Both the position numbers and the translations under genes were made by a program. A DNA stretch of 8,730 bases from Georgenia sp. Lineage in GTDB: Bacteria > Actinomycetota > Actinomycetes > Actinomycetales > Actinomycetaceae. This document shows positions 1 to 7,046 of this stretch, piece after piece (position 1 is the first letter of the stretch; every line of letters starts with the position of its first letter). The notes under the pieces are model-generated. The model was not told the DNA's origin. It saw only the letters and a program-made list of their open reading frames with translations, and searched no databases. The stretch spans positions 1-8,730 of the forward strand of contig DAHVRG010000279.1 in the NCBI GenBank assembly GCA_027322565.1. Direction: 5' to 3'.

Positions 1-459
1 GTCGTCACCGGCCAGCGCCACGGGGTGGCGCCGGAGAGCCGGGAGCGCCCGGACGACCGCACCGCCGCGGCGATGGAGGACGGCCTCGTCGCGCGCTGGG
101 AGCATCTTGCGGAGCTCGGCATCCCGGTCGTCGCGCTGCTCGACAACCCGAGCCCGGAGCTGGAGGTCTACGAGTGCGTCGCCGAGCACCCGGACGACCT
201 CACGGCGTGCGCCTTCGACCGCGCGGACGGCATCGCGGCGAGCGCCGCCCCGACCCAGCGGGCCGCCGCTGAACGTGTGCCCACCGCACGGGTCGTCGAC
301 CCCACCGGCTGGGTATGTCCGGACGAGCAGTGCGTCCCGGTGATCGGCGGCGTCCTCCTCTACCGGCAGGGCACCCACCTCACCGACACCTACGTGCGCA
401 GCGTGACCCCGCTCCTCGCCGAGGCGCTCGTGCCGATCGTCGAGGAGCTGACCGCCTGA
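1..459 (+). CDS. SGNH-domain acyltransferase, C-terminal fragment (5' end outside window)
   Basis: The frame is open from base 1 to the TGA at 457-459, so this is the last ~152 residues of a longer protein. It aligns by eye with the C-terminus of the acyltransferase at 3030-5126: 'IPVVALLDNP' against 'IPVVAIRDTV', two Cys pairs at matching places (YEC...TAC and VCPDEQC), and 'VIGGVLLYRQGTHLTDTY' against 'IIGNVIVYRDGSHVTATY'. That segment is the DxxH block of the SGNH hydrolase fold, which in such proteins sits outside the membrane and O-acylates surface glycans. Here the Asp is replaced by Gln (codon 367-369) while the His (376-378) is kept. The membrane acyltransferase-3 part is inferred from the paralogue and is not visible. 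A methionine or valine start inside this fragment is unlikely to be real. The next gene on the strand follows after 70 bases with its own promoter. Confidence 0.8.
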   Translation, partial: VVTGQRHGVAPESRERPDDRTAAAMEDGLVARWEHLAELGIPVVALLDNPSPELEVYECVAEHPDDLTACAFDRADGIAASAAPTQRAAAERVPTARVVDPTGWVCPDEQCVPVIGGVLLYRQGTHLTDTYVRSVTPLLAEALVPIVEELTA

Positions 460-517
460 GTCCGTGGGCTCGCCCAGGACGGCGCCGCTCCGGCACCGAC
501 CGGTCGAGGTCCGCCGC

Positions 518-530
518 TAGCATCACCGTG
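518..530 (+). promoter_or_regulatory. Leaderless promoter of the glycosyltransferase at 530
   Basis: A TAGCAT hexamer (518-523) fits the actinobacterial -10 consensus TANNNT and ends six bases before the GTG at 530, placing the expected transcription start on or next to the start codon. No purine-rich ribosome binding site precedes the GTG. The TAG of the hexamer is also an in-frame stop for the gene, which rules out any upstream start. The -35 region (about 495-500) is weak and overlaps a 10-bp palindrome, CGACCGGTCG, at 497-506. Confidence 0.55.
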
Positions 531-1672
531 TGCCTGCCCGTCCCCGCGTCCTCGTGGTCTCCTTCTCCCCGATCCACAGCGACGCCCGGGTGCTGCGGCA
601 GCTGTCCGTCGTCACCCGCCAGGCGCACGTGACGACCATCGGCTACGGGCCTGCGCCCGCCGGGGCCGACGAGCACCTGCGCCTCCCGGACGGTGCCCCC
701 TCCCTGCCGCAGACACCCCGCGGTGTCGCCCTCCTCGCCGCCCGCCGCTGGCGCGCCGCCGAGCTGGCGGCACCGGCCGCCGAGCACGCATTGCGGCTCG
801 CGGAGGGGAAGCGGTGGGACGCCGTCGTCTCCAACGACGCCCGCGCCCTCCCGGTGGCGCACCGGCTCGCCGCCGGTGCCCCGGTGTGGGCGGACCTGCA
901 CGAGTGGGCGCCGGAGGAGCGCACGCACGTGCTCGCCTGGCGGCTGCTCGTCGCCCCGCTCATGGACCACCTGTGCCGCACCTACCTGCCCCTCAGCGCC
1001 GCCACGACCACCGTGGCGGCGTCGATCGCAGACCTGTACGCCGAGCACTACGGCGTGCGGCCGCAGGTGATGCGCAACGCTGCGCCGTGGGCCGACCTCT
1101 CCCCCACCGGGGTCGACGCCCCGACGATCCGGCTCGTCCACTCGGGCGGTGCGATCCCCGGCCGCAACCTCGAGGCGATGCTCGACGTCGTCGCCGCCCT
1201 CGGCAGGGGCTACTCGCTGGACCTGTACCTCATGCCCGGCGGCGACGGCGGACGCTACCTGCGCGCCCTGCGCGACCGCGCGGCCGGCCTCCCCGGGGTC
1301 ACCTTCCACGACCCGGTCCCGCCCGCTGACCTGCCCGCCACGCTCAACCGGTACGACGTCGGGGTCTTCTGGATCCCACCGTTCAACACCAACGCCGCCC
1401 GCACCCTGCCGAACAAGCTCTTCGACTTCGTCCAGGCGCGCCTCGCCGTGGCCGTGGGGCCTAGCCCGGAGATGGCGCGGGTGGTGACCGAGCACCGGCT
1501 CGGCGTCGTCGCCGAGGACTTCACGGTCGACGCCTGCGCGGCGTCGGTGGCCCGGCTGTCCCGGGCGGACGTCGCCGGGTTCAAGGCGAGCACGGACGCC
1601 GCCAGCCGCGAGCTCAGCTTCGCCGCCGAGGCCAGTGTGGCCGAGGGCATCCTCGACCGCCTCCTCGGGTAG
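530..1672 (+). CDS. Glycosyltransferase, GT-B fold, GT4-like
   Basis: The 380-residue product looks like a cytoplasmic or membrane-associated GT-B glycosyltransferase that moves a sugar from a nucleotide donor to a glycan acceptor; donor and acceptor cannot be told. The N-terminal domain opens with 'RVLVVSFSPIHSDARVLRQ' (6-24), the usual first strand and loop of this subfamily, followed by SND (101-103) and DLHE (122-125). 'VMRNAAPW' (180-187) marks the domain junction. The C-terminal domain has the glycine-rich 'HSGGAIPGRN' (204-213) and 'TLPNKLFDF' (292-300), the variant nucleotide-binding motif in which the usual FE is FD. There is no signal peptide or membrane segment. The start is GTG 530 because an in-frame TAG lies 12 bases upstream. 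It shares its motif order with the glycosyltransferase at 7076-8509. It lies 70 bases after an acyltransferase, fitting a surface-polysaccharide locus. Confidence 0.85.
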   Translation: MPARPRVLVVSFSPIHSDARVLRQLSVVTRQAHVTTIGYGPAPAGADEHLRLPDGAPSLPQTPRGVALLAARRWRAAELAAPAAEHALRLAEGKRWDAVVSNDARALPVAHRLAAGAPVWADLHEWAPEERTHVLAWRLLVAPLMDHLCRTYLPLSAATTTVAASIADLYAEHYGVRPQVMRNAAPWADLSPTGVDAPTIRLVHSGGAIPGRNLEAMLDVVAALGRGYSLDLYLMPGGDGGRYLRALRDRAAGLPGVTFHDPVPPADLPATLNRYDVGVFWIPPFNTNAARTLPNKLFDFVQARLAVAVGPSPEMARVVTEHRLGVVAEDFTVDACAASVARLSRADVAGFKASTDAASRELSFAAEASVAEGILDRLLG

Positions 1673-1690
1673 GTACCGGGTGCCGCGTCC

Positions 1691-1726
1691 CGCTCCGGTC
1701 GAGCCTCTTGACGCTCGACCGGAGCG
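1691..1726. repeat. Perfect 14-bp inverted repeat, 8-base loop (operator or terminator)
   Basis: CGCTCCGGTCGAGC (1691-1704) and GCTCGACCGGAGCG (1713-1726) are exact reverse complements separated by CTCTTGAC. The repeat begins 19 bases after the stop of the glycosyltransferase and lies 40 bases before the start of the Nramp-related gene. No T-run follows, so it is not a canonical intrinsic terminator. The loop carries the TTGACG -35 of the predicted downstream promoter, which suits a repressor operator. The repeat is seen directly; its role is inference. Confidence 0.8.
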
Positions 1727-1737
1727 CACCGTAGGTT
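1708..1737 (+). promoter_or_regulatory. Predicted promoter of the Nramp-related gene
   Basis: TTGACG (1708-1713) matches five of six bases of the -35 consensus. It is followed by an 18-base spacer and TAGGTT (1732-1737), which fits TANNNT. Transcription would start near 1744, leaving a leader of about 23 bases with room for the ribosome binding site at 1750-1760. The -35 and half the spacer lie inside the inverted repeat at 1691-1726, so a protein bound there would block polymerase. Confidence 0.5.
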
Positions 1738-1749
1738 CGTGCCCACCTC

Positions 1750-1760
1750 GGAGAAAAGGG
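1750..1760 (+). promoter_or_regulatory. Shine-Dalgarno sequence of the Nramp-related gene
   Basis: GGAGAAAAGGG ends six bases before ATG 1767. It decides the start: the reading frame is open further upstream to 1635, but those starts lie inside the preceding gene and the inverted repeat. Confidence 0.8.
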
Positions 1761-1766
1761 TTTCCA

Positions 1767-2981
1767 ATGACGCAGACCGCTTCGTCCACCCGCCGGCGCA
1801 CCTCCGGTCGGCTCGGGCCCGCCTTCGTCACCGCGGCGCTCGTGTTCGGCCCCGGAAGCATCACGACGGCGTCGTCGATGGGTGCGGAGTTCGCCTACCA
1901 GCTCGTGTGGGTGCCGGTGGTGGCCACCGTCCTCATGCTGTGCTTCGTGAACCTCTCGGTGCGGATCGGCCTGTCCACCGACCGTGGCCCGATCGCCACC
2001 GTCTCGCACCTCATGGGGCGCGCCGTCGGCGTCCTCGTCGGGGTCGGCGCCTTCCTCGTGACCGCCTCCTTCCAGGCGGGCAACTCGGTGGCCACCGGGG
2101 CGGCGAGCGACGTCCTCTTCGGCGGCGACACCGCGCTGTTCGCCGCGCTCTTCACGGCGTTGGCCATCGGCTTCCTCTGGCTGCCGCTGTTCTACCGCAA
2201 CCTCGAGCGCACGATGATCGGCATCATCCTCGCAATGCTCGTCATCTTCGTCGTCACCGCGGCGGTCGCCCGGCCCGACCTCGGCTCCTTCGTCAGCGGA
2301 CTCCTCCCCTCCATCCCCACCGGCTCGACGGCGCTCGTCGTCGGCGCCGTGGCCACGACGTTCTCCGTCGTGGGCGCCTTCTACCAGATCCAGCTCGTGC
2401 GGGAGAAGGGCTGGACCGAGGCCGACTTCAAGACAGCGCGCCGGGACGCCGCTCTGGGCTCGGTGATCCTCGGCTCCCTCTCCGCCGTCATCATGGTGGC
2501 CGCAGCCGCCGTGCTGAACCCGGCCGGCGCGAGCGTCGCGTCCCCCGCCGACATGGCAGTGATCCTCGAGCCGACGCTCGGGCGCTGGGCCACCGTGCTG
2601 TTCGCACTGGGTCTGTGGGCCGCGGCGTTCTCCTCCCTCCTCGGCAACAGCACGATCGGCGGGTCGATGCTCGCCGGGGCGTTCGGGGTCGAGCAGGGCG
2701 GGCTGAGCTCGACCAAGGTCAAGGGCCTCATCACGCTCGTCATGGTGCTCGGCGGGGTGGTCGCCGTCACCTTCGGGGGCATCCCGGTCCAGCTCATCAT
2801 CACCGCCCAGGCAGTGACGATCCTCCTCGTCCCGCTCATCGGCGCGGTCCTGGTCGCCCTGGCCCGGCACACCGACCGGGGCGCCCTGCGGATCGGTGGG
2901 CCCCAGCTCGTCCTCGCCGTCGTCGGCGTCCTGTTCCTCCTCGTCCTCGCCGTCAGCTACGTCATCCGCCTGACGTCCTGA
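1767..2981 (+). CDS. Nramp (SLC11)-family-related transporter lacking the canonical metal ligands
   Basis: The product is 404 residues, a normal length for bacterial Nramp proteins, with about eleven hydrophobic segments (near 17-37, 46-66, 85-105, 122-142, 150-168, 186-207, 229-250, 272-292, 318-337, 342-365, 378-400). 'LGPAFVTAALVFGPGSITTAS' (16-36 region) aligns with the first helix of Nramp, where classical Mn/Fe transporters carry DPGN; here it is GPGS (28-31). In the sixth helix the MPHN motif appears to be SVVG (200-203), before 'AFYQIQLVREKGW', which matches the end of that helix. The inner-membrane location is clear, but the cargo is not: without the Asp, Asn, Met and His that bind and couple transition metals, Mn/Fe transport should not be assumed. 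It could belong to a divergent SLC11 clade moving another ion or solute. The start is ATG 1767, set by the ribosome binding site. The gene is monocistronic in this window and convergent with the acyltransferase. Confidence 0.82.
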   Translation: MTQTASSTRRRTSGRLGPAFVTAALVFGPGSITTASSMGAEFAYQLVWVPVVATVLMLCFVNLSVRIGLSTDRGPIATVSHLMGRAVGVLVGVGAFLVTASFQAGNSVATGAASDVLFGGDTALFAALFTALAIGFLWLPLFYRNLERTMIGIILAMLVIFVVTAAVARPDLGSFVSGLLPSIPTGSTALVVGAVATTFSVVGAFYQIQLVREKGWTEADFKTARRDAALGSVILGSLSAVIMVAAAAVLNPAGASVASPADMAVILEPTLGRWATVLFALGLWAAAFSSLLGNSTIGGSMLAGAFGVEQGGLSSTKVKGLITLVMVLGGVVAVTFGGIPVQLIITAQAVTILLVPLIGAVLVALARHTDRGALRIGGPQLVLAVVGVLFLLVLAVSYVIRLTS

Positions 2982-3029
2982 GGCCGCGTGCCCGGATCCG
3001 CGCCGCGCTGCTCGCCGCGGTGGCCGTCC

Positions 3030-5126
3030 CTACCCGCGCCCGAAGAGCCACGGCGTCTCCACACGGAGGCGCTGCTCGAAGAAGGGGGCGAGGGTCTTCA
3101 TGTACGTCGCCGTCACATGGCTCCCGTCGCGGTAGACGATGACGTTGCCGATGATCGCGGGGCAGTGCTCCGGCTCGCACACGAGGTCGGTCATGTCGAC
3201 GAACGTCACGTTGGGGGGCATGTCCCCCGCGGGCGGGTAGCTGTCGAGCAGGACGTCGGACCGGGCGACGCCGCAGGTGACCGGGTCGTAGCCGACCCGG
3301 GCGAGGCAGTCCGGCACCCGCTCCGGCAGGCGGACGGTGTCGCGGATGGCGACGACGGGGATCTCCTCGTCGGCGAGCTGATGCCACAGGTCGACGAACC
3401 CCTCGGGCGTCCGCTCCTGCCCACCGCGGGTCGTCGACCCGAGGCTGAAGACGGCGTCGGGATCGAGGTCGACGATGACGTCGAAGGCGCTCTCGTTCCA
3501 CCGGTAGCAGCTGCTGTTCACCCGGGCACCGCGGGAGTCGTCCCGGTCGGCGGTGAGCTGGCAGCCGTCCTTGTCGACGACGATGAGCTCCCAGTTCGCG
3601 CTCTCGGCGACGGCGGCCATGGCGGGCCACCACTGCTGCACGTGGGAACCGCCGGCCATGACGACGCGGGGGCCGTCGCGCCCCTCGGGGTCGTCGCAGA
3701 CGAGGACCTCGTCGAACTCCGGGCTGTCGGCCAGGTCCTGGATGCAGCCCCAGCCGTAGACCTCGGGCAGGTCCTTGGCGACCGCCGCGAGCAGGGGGAC
3801 GACGTCGGCCGAGTCCACCGCCCGGTCTGCGGCGCGCGAGACGTCGTCGCCGATGAGGACGGCGGCACCCGGCTGCTCGCTCGAGCGCTGGATGCTCGCC
3901 GCGATCGCGCGCTCCTGGTTGACGTGCAGCCAGGCCGCGGAGGACCCCGAGGCCACACCGGCCGCGACCAGCGTGGACGTGACGACGACGAACCTGCGGT
4001 GCCCGGCGAGGCGGGTCAGACGGACGTCGATGGTGCCGTCGACGAGCCGCGTCGTCACCCACGCGAGCGCGACGGAGACCGCGAGGACGACGAGCGCCCC
4101 CCGGTAGCCGACCGCCGCGCGCTCGCGCACCGCGAGGTAGAACACGAGCACCGGCCAGTGCCACAGGTACAGGGCGTAAGAGATGTCGGCGACGAACGTC
4201 AGCGGCTTGGCCACGAGCAGCCGGTGGGGGCCGAACCGGAGCGGCTCGGAGCCGGCGGCCAGGAGGAGGACGAGACCGCCTACCGGCCACAGCGACGCGA
4301 CACCCGGGAACTGGCTCGCCTCGAGGACGAGGCCGCAGCAGACGATGAGTGCCAGGCCGGCCCACGCGAACACGGTGCGCAGCCACGCCGGTAGGCGCAG
4401 GTGCGGCAGCGCCAGCGCGACGAGCCCGCCCAGGGTGAGCTCCCAGAGGCGGGCCCCCGTGTGGTAGTACGCCACCTCCTGGTGGTGACCGGTGAACCAG
4501 ACGGAGAACGCGAACGACACCGCCGTCACCCCACCGGTCACGACGGCGAGCGACCGCACCGGGGAGACACGCAGCCGCAGCGCGAGAGCGACGGCGGCCA
4601 TGACGACGAAAGGCCACAGCAGGTGGAACTGTCCCTGGACGGACAGCGACCAGATGTGCTGTAGCGGGCTCGAGCTGGGCCCTGCGGCGTCGTAGTCGAG
4701 CTGGGAGGCGATGAGCTCCCAGTTCTCGACGTACAGCGCCGAGGCGGCGAGCTCGCGCGCGACCTGGAGCCACCGGGTGCTCGGCAGCCAGGCGACCGTC
4801 GCGACCGCGACCGCGACGAGCGTGATGAGGACGGGCGGCACCAGCCGTTGCCCGACCCGGCCGAAGTGCTGGCGCAGCGGCACCCGTCCGTGTCCCTCGA
4901 CGGCTCGGCGGAGCAGGGACTGGGTGAAGAGGAACCCGGTGATCGCGAGGAAGACGTCGATGCCACCGGAGATGCGCCCGTTGCCGAAGAGGTGGAAGAG
5001 GACGACGAGGAGGAGGGCGAGCCCGCGGATGCCGTGGAGCTCGGGCCGGTAGCTGCGTGGAGGCAGCACGACGCGCGGACCCCTCGCGTGGCGCGGCGTC
5101 TCCCTCCGCGTCGTCCTGGACGGCAC
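3030..5126 (-). CDS. Membrane O-acyltransferase with C-terminal SGNH domain (OafA/YrhL-like)
   Basis: The 698-residue product has an acyltransferase-3 membrane domain (about 25-370), a linking helix (378-400) and an SGNH domain (about 485-690). Typical motifs are 'RPELHGIRGLALLLVVLFH' (27-45, with the conserved His45), 'GGIDVFLAITGFL' (54-66), 'SLSVQGQFHLLWP' (160-172), 'AYYHTGARLWEL' (219-230) and 'SYALYLWHWP' (316-325). In the SGNH part the nucleophile block is GGSH (Ser494) and the last block is DGSH (Asp667, His670). Eight Cys in this part (461, 477, 522, 540, 607, 618, 650, 655) fit an oxidising extracytoplasmic site. The family passes acyl groups across the membrane to O-acylate surface glycans; acyl group and acceptor are unknown here. 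The GTG start lies seven bases after a TAGTAT hexamer and has no Shine-Dalgarno. It is a paralogue of the fragment at 1-459 and lies 68 bases after the ABC exporter. Confidence 0.9.
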   Translation of the reverse strand: MPSRTTRRETPRHARGPRVVLPPRSYRPELHGIRGLALLLVVLFHLFGNGRISGGIDVFLAITGFLFTQSLLRRAVEGHGRVPLRQHFGRVGQRLVPPVLITLVAVAVATVAWLPSTRWLQVARELAASALYVENWELIASQLDYDAAGPSSSPLQHIWSLSVQGQFHLLWPFVVMAAVALALRLRVSPVRSLAVVTGGVTAVSFAFSVWFTGHHQEVAYYHTGARLWELTLGGLVALALPHLRLPAWLRTVFAWAGLALIVCCGLVLEASQFPGVASLWPVGGLVLLLAAGSEPLRFGPHRLLVAKPLTFVADISYALYLWHWPVLVFYLAVRERAAVGYRGALVVLAVSVALAWVTTRLVDGTIDVRLTRLAGHRRFVVVTSTLVAAGVASGSSAAWLHVNQERAIAASIQRSSEQPGAAVLIGDDVSRAADRAVDSADVVPLLAAVAKDLPEVYGWGCIQDLADSPEFDEVLVCDDPEGRDGPRVVMAGGSHVQQWWPAMAAVAESANWELIVVDKDGCQLTADRDDSRGARVNSSCYRWNESAFDVIVDLDPDAVFSLGSTTRGGQERTPEGFVDLWHQLADEEIPVVAIRDTVRLPERVPDCLARVGYDPVTCGVARSDVLLDSYPPAGDMPPNVTFVDMTDLVCEPEHCPAIIGNVIVYRDGSHVTATYMKTLAPFFEQRLRVETPWLFGRG

Positions 5127-5139
5127 GGCCGGAATACTA
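5126..5139 (-). promoter_or_regulatory. Leaderless promoter of the acyltransferase
   Basis: On the minus strand TAGTAT (5139-5134) is followed by seven bases and the GTG at 5126-5124, so transcription is expected to begin at the start codon. There is no ribosome binding site in the interval. The -35 position (about 5162-5157, GCCAGG) is a poor match. The promoter lies in the 68-base gap after the ABC exporter, so the acyltransferase can be transcribed independently of it. Confidence 0.6.
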
Positions 5140-5194
5140 CAAGTGAAGATCTCCGGCCTGGCCGGTCGTGGGCAAGGTCACCCGGGCTCGCCCG

Positions 5195-6988
5195 TCAGGG
5201 TTCGCGGAGGCCGGCGAGCGCCGCCTGCTCCGCGAAGTCGGGCACCTGCGCGACGACCTCCTCGAAGCTGCCCTGGGCCACGAGCCGGCCGTCGCGCAGG
5301 AAGAAGACGATGTCGGAGTCGCGGATCGTCGCCAGCCGGTGTGCGACCGTGATGACGGTGACATCGCCGTGGAGGTCGTCGATCGCCCGGGTGACCGCCG
5401 CCTCGGTCGCGGTGTCGAGGGCGCTGGTCGCCTCGTCCATGACGAGCACCCGCGGGTCGTTGTACAGCCCGCGCGCGATACCGAGCCGCTGCCGCTGGCC
5501 GCCGGAGAGAGCCACACCGCGCTCGCCGATGCGGGCGTGGATGCCGCCCTCGCGGGCGTCGATGGTCTCGAGCAGCTGCGCCCGGGCGAGCGCGGTGCGC
5601 ACCTTCGCCTCGTCGACCTTCGCCACGTCCCAGGTGAGGGCGACGTTCTCCGCGACCGTGGCGTCGAAGAGCGAGACGTCCTGCGGGACGTAGCCGATGC
5701 GACGCCGCCACGAGTCGAGCACCAGCTCGAGCCGCTCCCCACCGACCTCGAGGTGGCCGGACGTCGGCTCGAGCAGGCCGAGGAGGATGTCCACCATCGT
5801 CGACTTGCCCGCCCCGGACGCCCCGACGAAGGCGACGTGCGAGCCGGCCGGGATACGCAGGCTCACCCGGTCCAGGGCCGGGACGTCGGCCCCCGGGTAG
5901 GCGAAGGTGACGTCGTGGAGCACGATGTCGGGGTGCTCGACGGTGAGCTCGTGCTGCGGCCGCTCGGCGGCCCGCCGGGCGAGCAGCGCCTCGGAGTCGG
6001 TGATGTCGGCGACCACCTGCCGCGCGTACGCGGCGTTGGAGTTCACCGTCGACTGGACGGTCTGCATCCGGGTGAGGGAGGGGACGAGCCGGAACCCGGC
6101 GACGCCGAACATCCCGACGGCGGCAACCGCGCCGGCGGTACCCCCGGTGAGGTAGCCGACGCCGGCGATGAGCGCGAAGCCGAGGATGAGCGCGGTCTCC
6201 AGCACGTACCGCGGCACCTGGCCGAGGAAGTTCGCCTCCGCGCGGGCCCGCGAGGAGTGGGTGCGGGTGGCGTGCACCCGCTCCTGCACGTCCGGGGTCC
6301 GTCCGGCGAGGGTGACCTCCTTGAGGGCGCCGAGGGCCTCGGAGAGCACCCGGACCGTGCGCTGGGACCAGGTGCGGTTCTCCCGCCCGCTCGCCACGGC
6401 CCGCGGGGAGATGACCCCGGCGAGCAGGACCGCGACGAGCAGGAGGTAGACGATGGTCACGGCCGCGACGAGCGGGTCGAAGACGACGATGGCGACGACG
6501 ACGGCGAGCATCGTGCCGACCTCGCCGAAGAGCGTCATCGTCGGGATGAGCACGCCGGCCACCGTGACGCCGACCCCGACGTCGACGGTGCGCACCAGCT
6601 CGGAGGTGTTCTTCGCCAGCCGGTCCTCCCACGGGGAGGCGAGGTAGGCGGCGAGCAGCCGGTCCCCGATTGCCACCTCGTGGCGCGCGAAGCGCCGGGT
6701 GGCCACGCGCAGCAGCGCGACGGCGCACACCCCCTTGAGCACGATGACCGCGCACACGGTGACGAGGGCGGTGACCTGGCCCGTCGTCGACCCGAGGTCT
6801 CCGACGAGGGGCAGGGAGGTCTCCCCGCCGCTGAGCACCGACTGGAGCAGGGTGCCGACGAGGCCCAGCGCGACGAGGTCGAGCAGGGCGAGTGCGGCGG
6901 TGAGGATCCCGTAGGTGAGCAGGAAGCGCCGGCTACCGGGCGGGAGCACCCTGAGCAGGGGGCGCACGATGCTCAGCACGTTCCTCAC
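5195..6988 (-). CDS. ABC exporter, fused membrane and ATPase domains, PglK/MsbA-like lipid-linked glycan flippase candidate
   Basis: The 597-residue product is a half-size ABC exporter expected to work as a homodimer in the cytoplasmic membrane. The membrane domain (about 20-310) has roughly six helices. The ATPase domain (about 350-590) is complete: Walker A GASGAGKST (389-397), Q-loop VPQD (434-437), signature LSGGQ (494-498), Walker B VLVMDEA (514-520) with Glu519, D-loop SALD (522-525) and switch His550. The segment 'YLASPWEDRLAKNTSELVRTV' (115-135) recalls the 'NSSEL' coupling-helix region of PglK, the lipid-linked oligosaccharide flippase. With glycosyltransferases upstream and an acyltransferase downstream, export of a lipid-linked glycan is the most likely job; a lipid or peptide exporter is the alternative. 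The GTG start is chosen because a TANNNT hexamer ends seven bases before it; no Shine-Dalgarno is present. Confidence 0.88.
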   Translation of the reverse strand: MRNVLSIVRPLLRVLPPGSRRFLLTYGILTAALALLDLVALGLVGTLLQSVLSGGETSLPLVGDLGSTTGQVTALVTVCAVIVLKGVCAVALLRVATRRFARHEVAIGDRLLAAYLASPWEDRLAKNTSELVRTVDVGVGVTVAGVLIPTMTLFGEVGTMLAVVVAIVVFDPLVAAVTIVYLLLVAVLLAGVISPRAVASGRENRTWSQRTVRVLSEALGALKEVTLAGRTPDVQERVHATRTHSSRARAEANFLGQVPRYVLETALILGFALIAGVGYLTGGTAGAVAAVGMFGVAGFRLVPSLTRMQTVQSTVNSNAAYARQVVADITDSEALLARRAAERPQHELTVEHPDIVLHDVTFAYPGADVPALDRVSLRIPAGSHVAFVGASGAGKSTMVDILLGLLEPTSGHLEVGGERLELVLDSWRRRIGYVPQDVSLFDATVAENVALTWDVAKVDEAKVRTALARAQLLETIDAREGGIHARIGERGVALSGGQRQRLGIARGLYNDPRVLVMDEATSALDTATEAAVTRAIDDLHGDVTVITVAHRLATIRDSDIVFFLRDGRLVAQGSFEEVVAQVPDFAEQAALAGLREP

Positions 6989-7001
6989 GCTGGCGAGTGT
7001 A
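6988..7001 (-). promoter_or_regulatory. Leaderless promoter of the ABC exporter
   Basis: On the minus strand TACACT (7001-6996) fits TANNNT and is followed by CGCCAGC and the GTG at 6988-6986. The seven-base spacing is the same as at the acyltransferase promoter. The -35 region (about 7024-7019, GTCGCC) is weak. Confidence 0.5.
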
Positions 7002-7046
7002 CGGGCGGGGCACCACGCGGCGACGCGGTCCCGTCCGCCCGCGCGC

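Noticed and set aside
465..476. TGGG-CTCG-CCCA hairpin after the first acyltransferase stop
   Set aside because: A four-pair stem without a T-run is too weak to call a terminator.
380..1864. Long minus-strand frame (494 codons) opposite the glycosyltransferase and transporter start
   Set aside because: It is a shadow of high-GC third positions: composition is Arg/Gly/Ala-rich with no domain or membrane pattern, and the opposite strand encodes recognisable proteins.
1614..2870. Minus-strand frame (418 codons) opposite the Nramp-related gene
   Set aside because: Its product would be almost all Gly, Arg, Asp, Glu and His, which is the antisense of a hydrophobic membrane protein.
2982..3029. 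Possible bidirectional terminator between the convergent genes
   Set aside because: Only short GC stems such as CCGCG (2998-3002) with CGCGG (3016-3020) are present, with a 13-base loop and no T-run; this is not above expectation for such GC content.
2962..4773. Frames of 603 codons (minus) and 468 codons (plus, 2988-4394) overlapping the acyltransferase
   Set aside because: Both are low-complexity alternative frames of a gene with clear acyltransferase-3 and SGNH motifs.
5178..6755. Minus-strand frame of 525 codons overlapping the ABC exporter
   Set aside because: It is an Arg/Ala/Gly-rich shadow; the Walker, signature and switch motifs all lie in the 5195-6988 frame.
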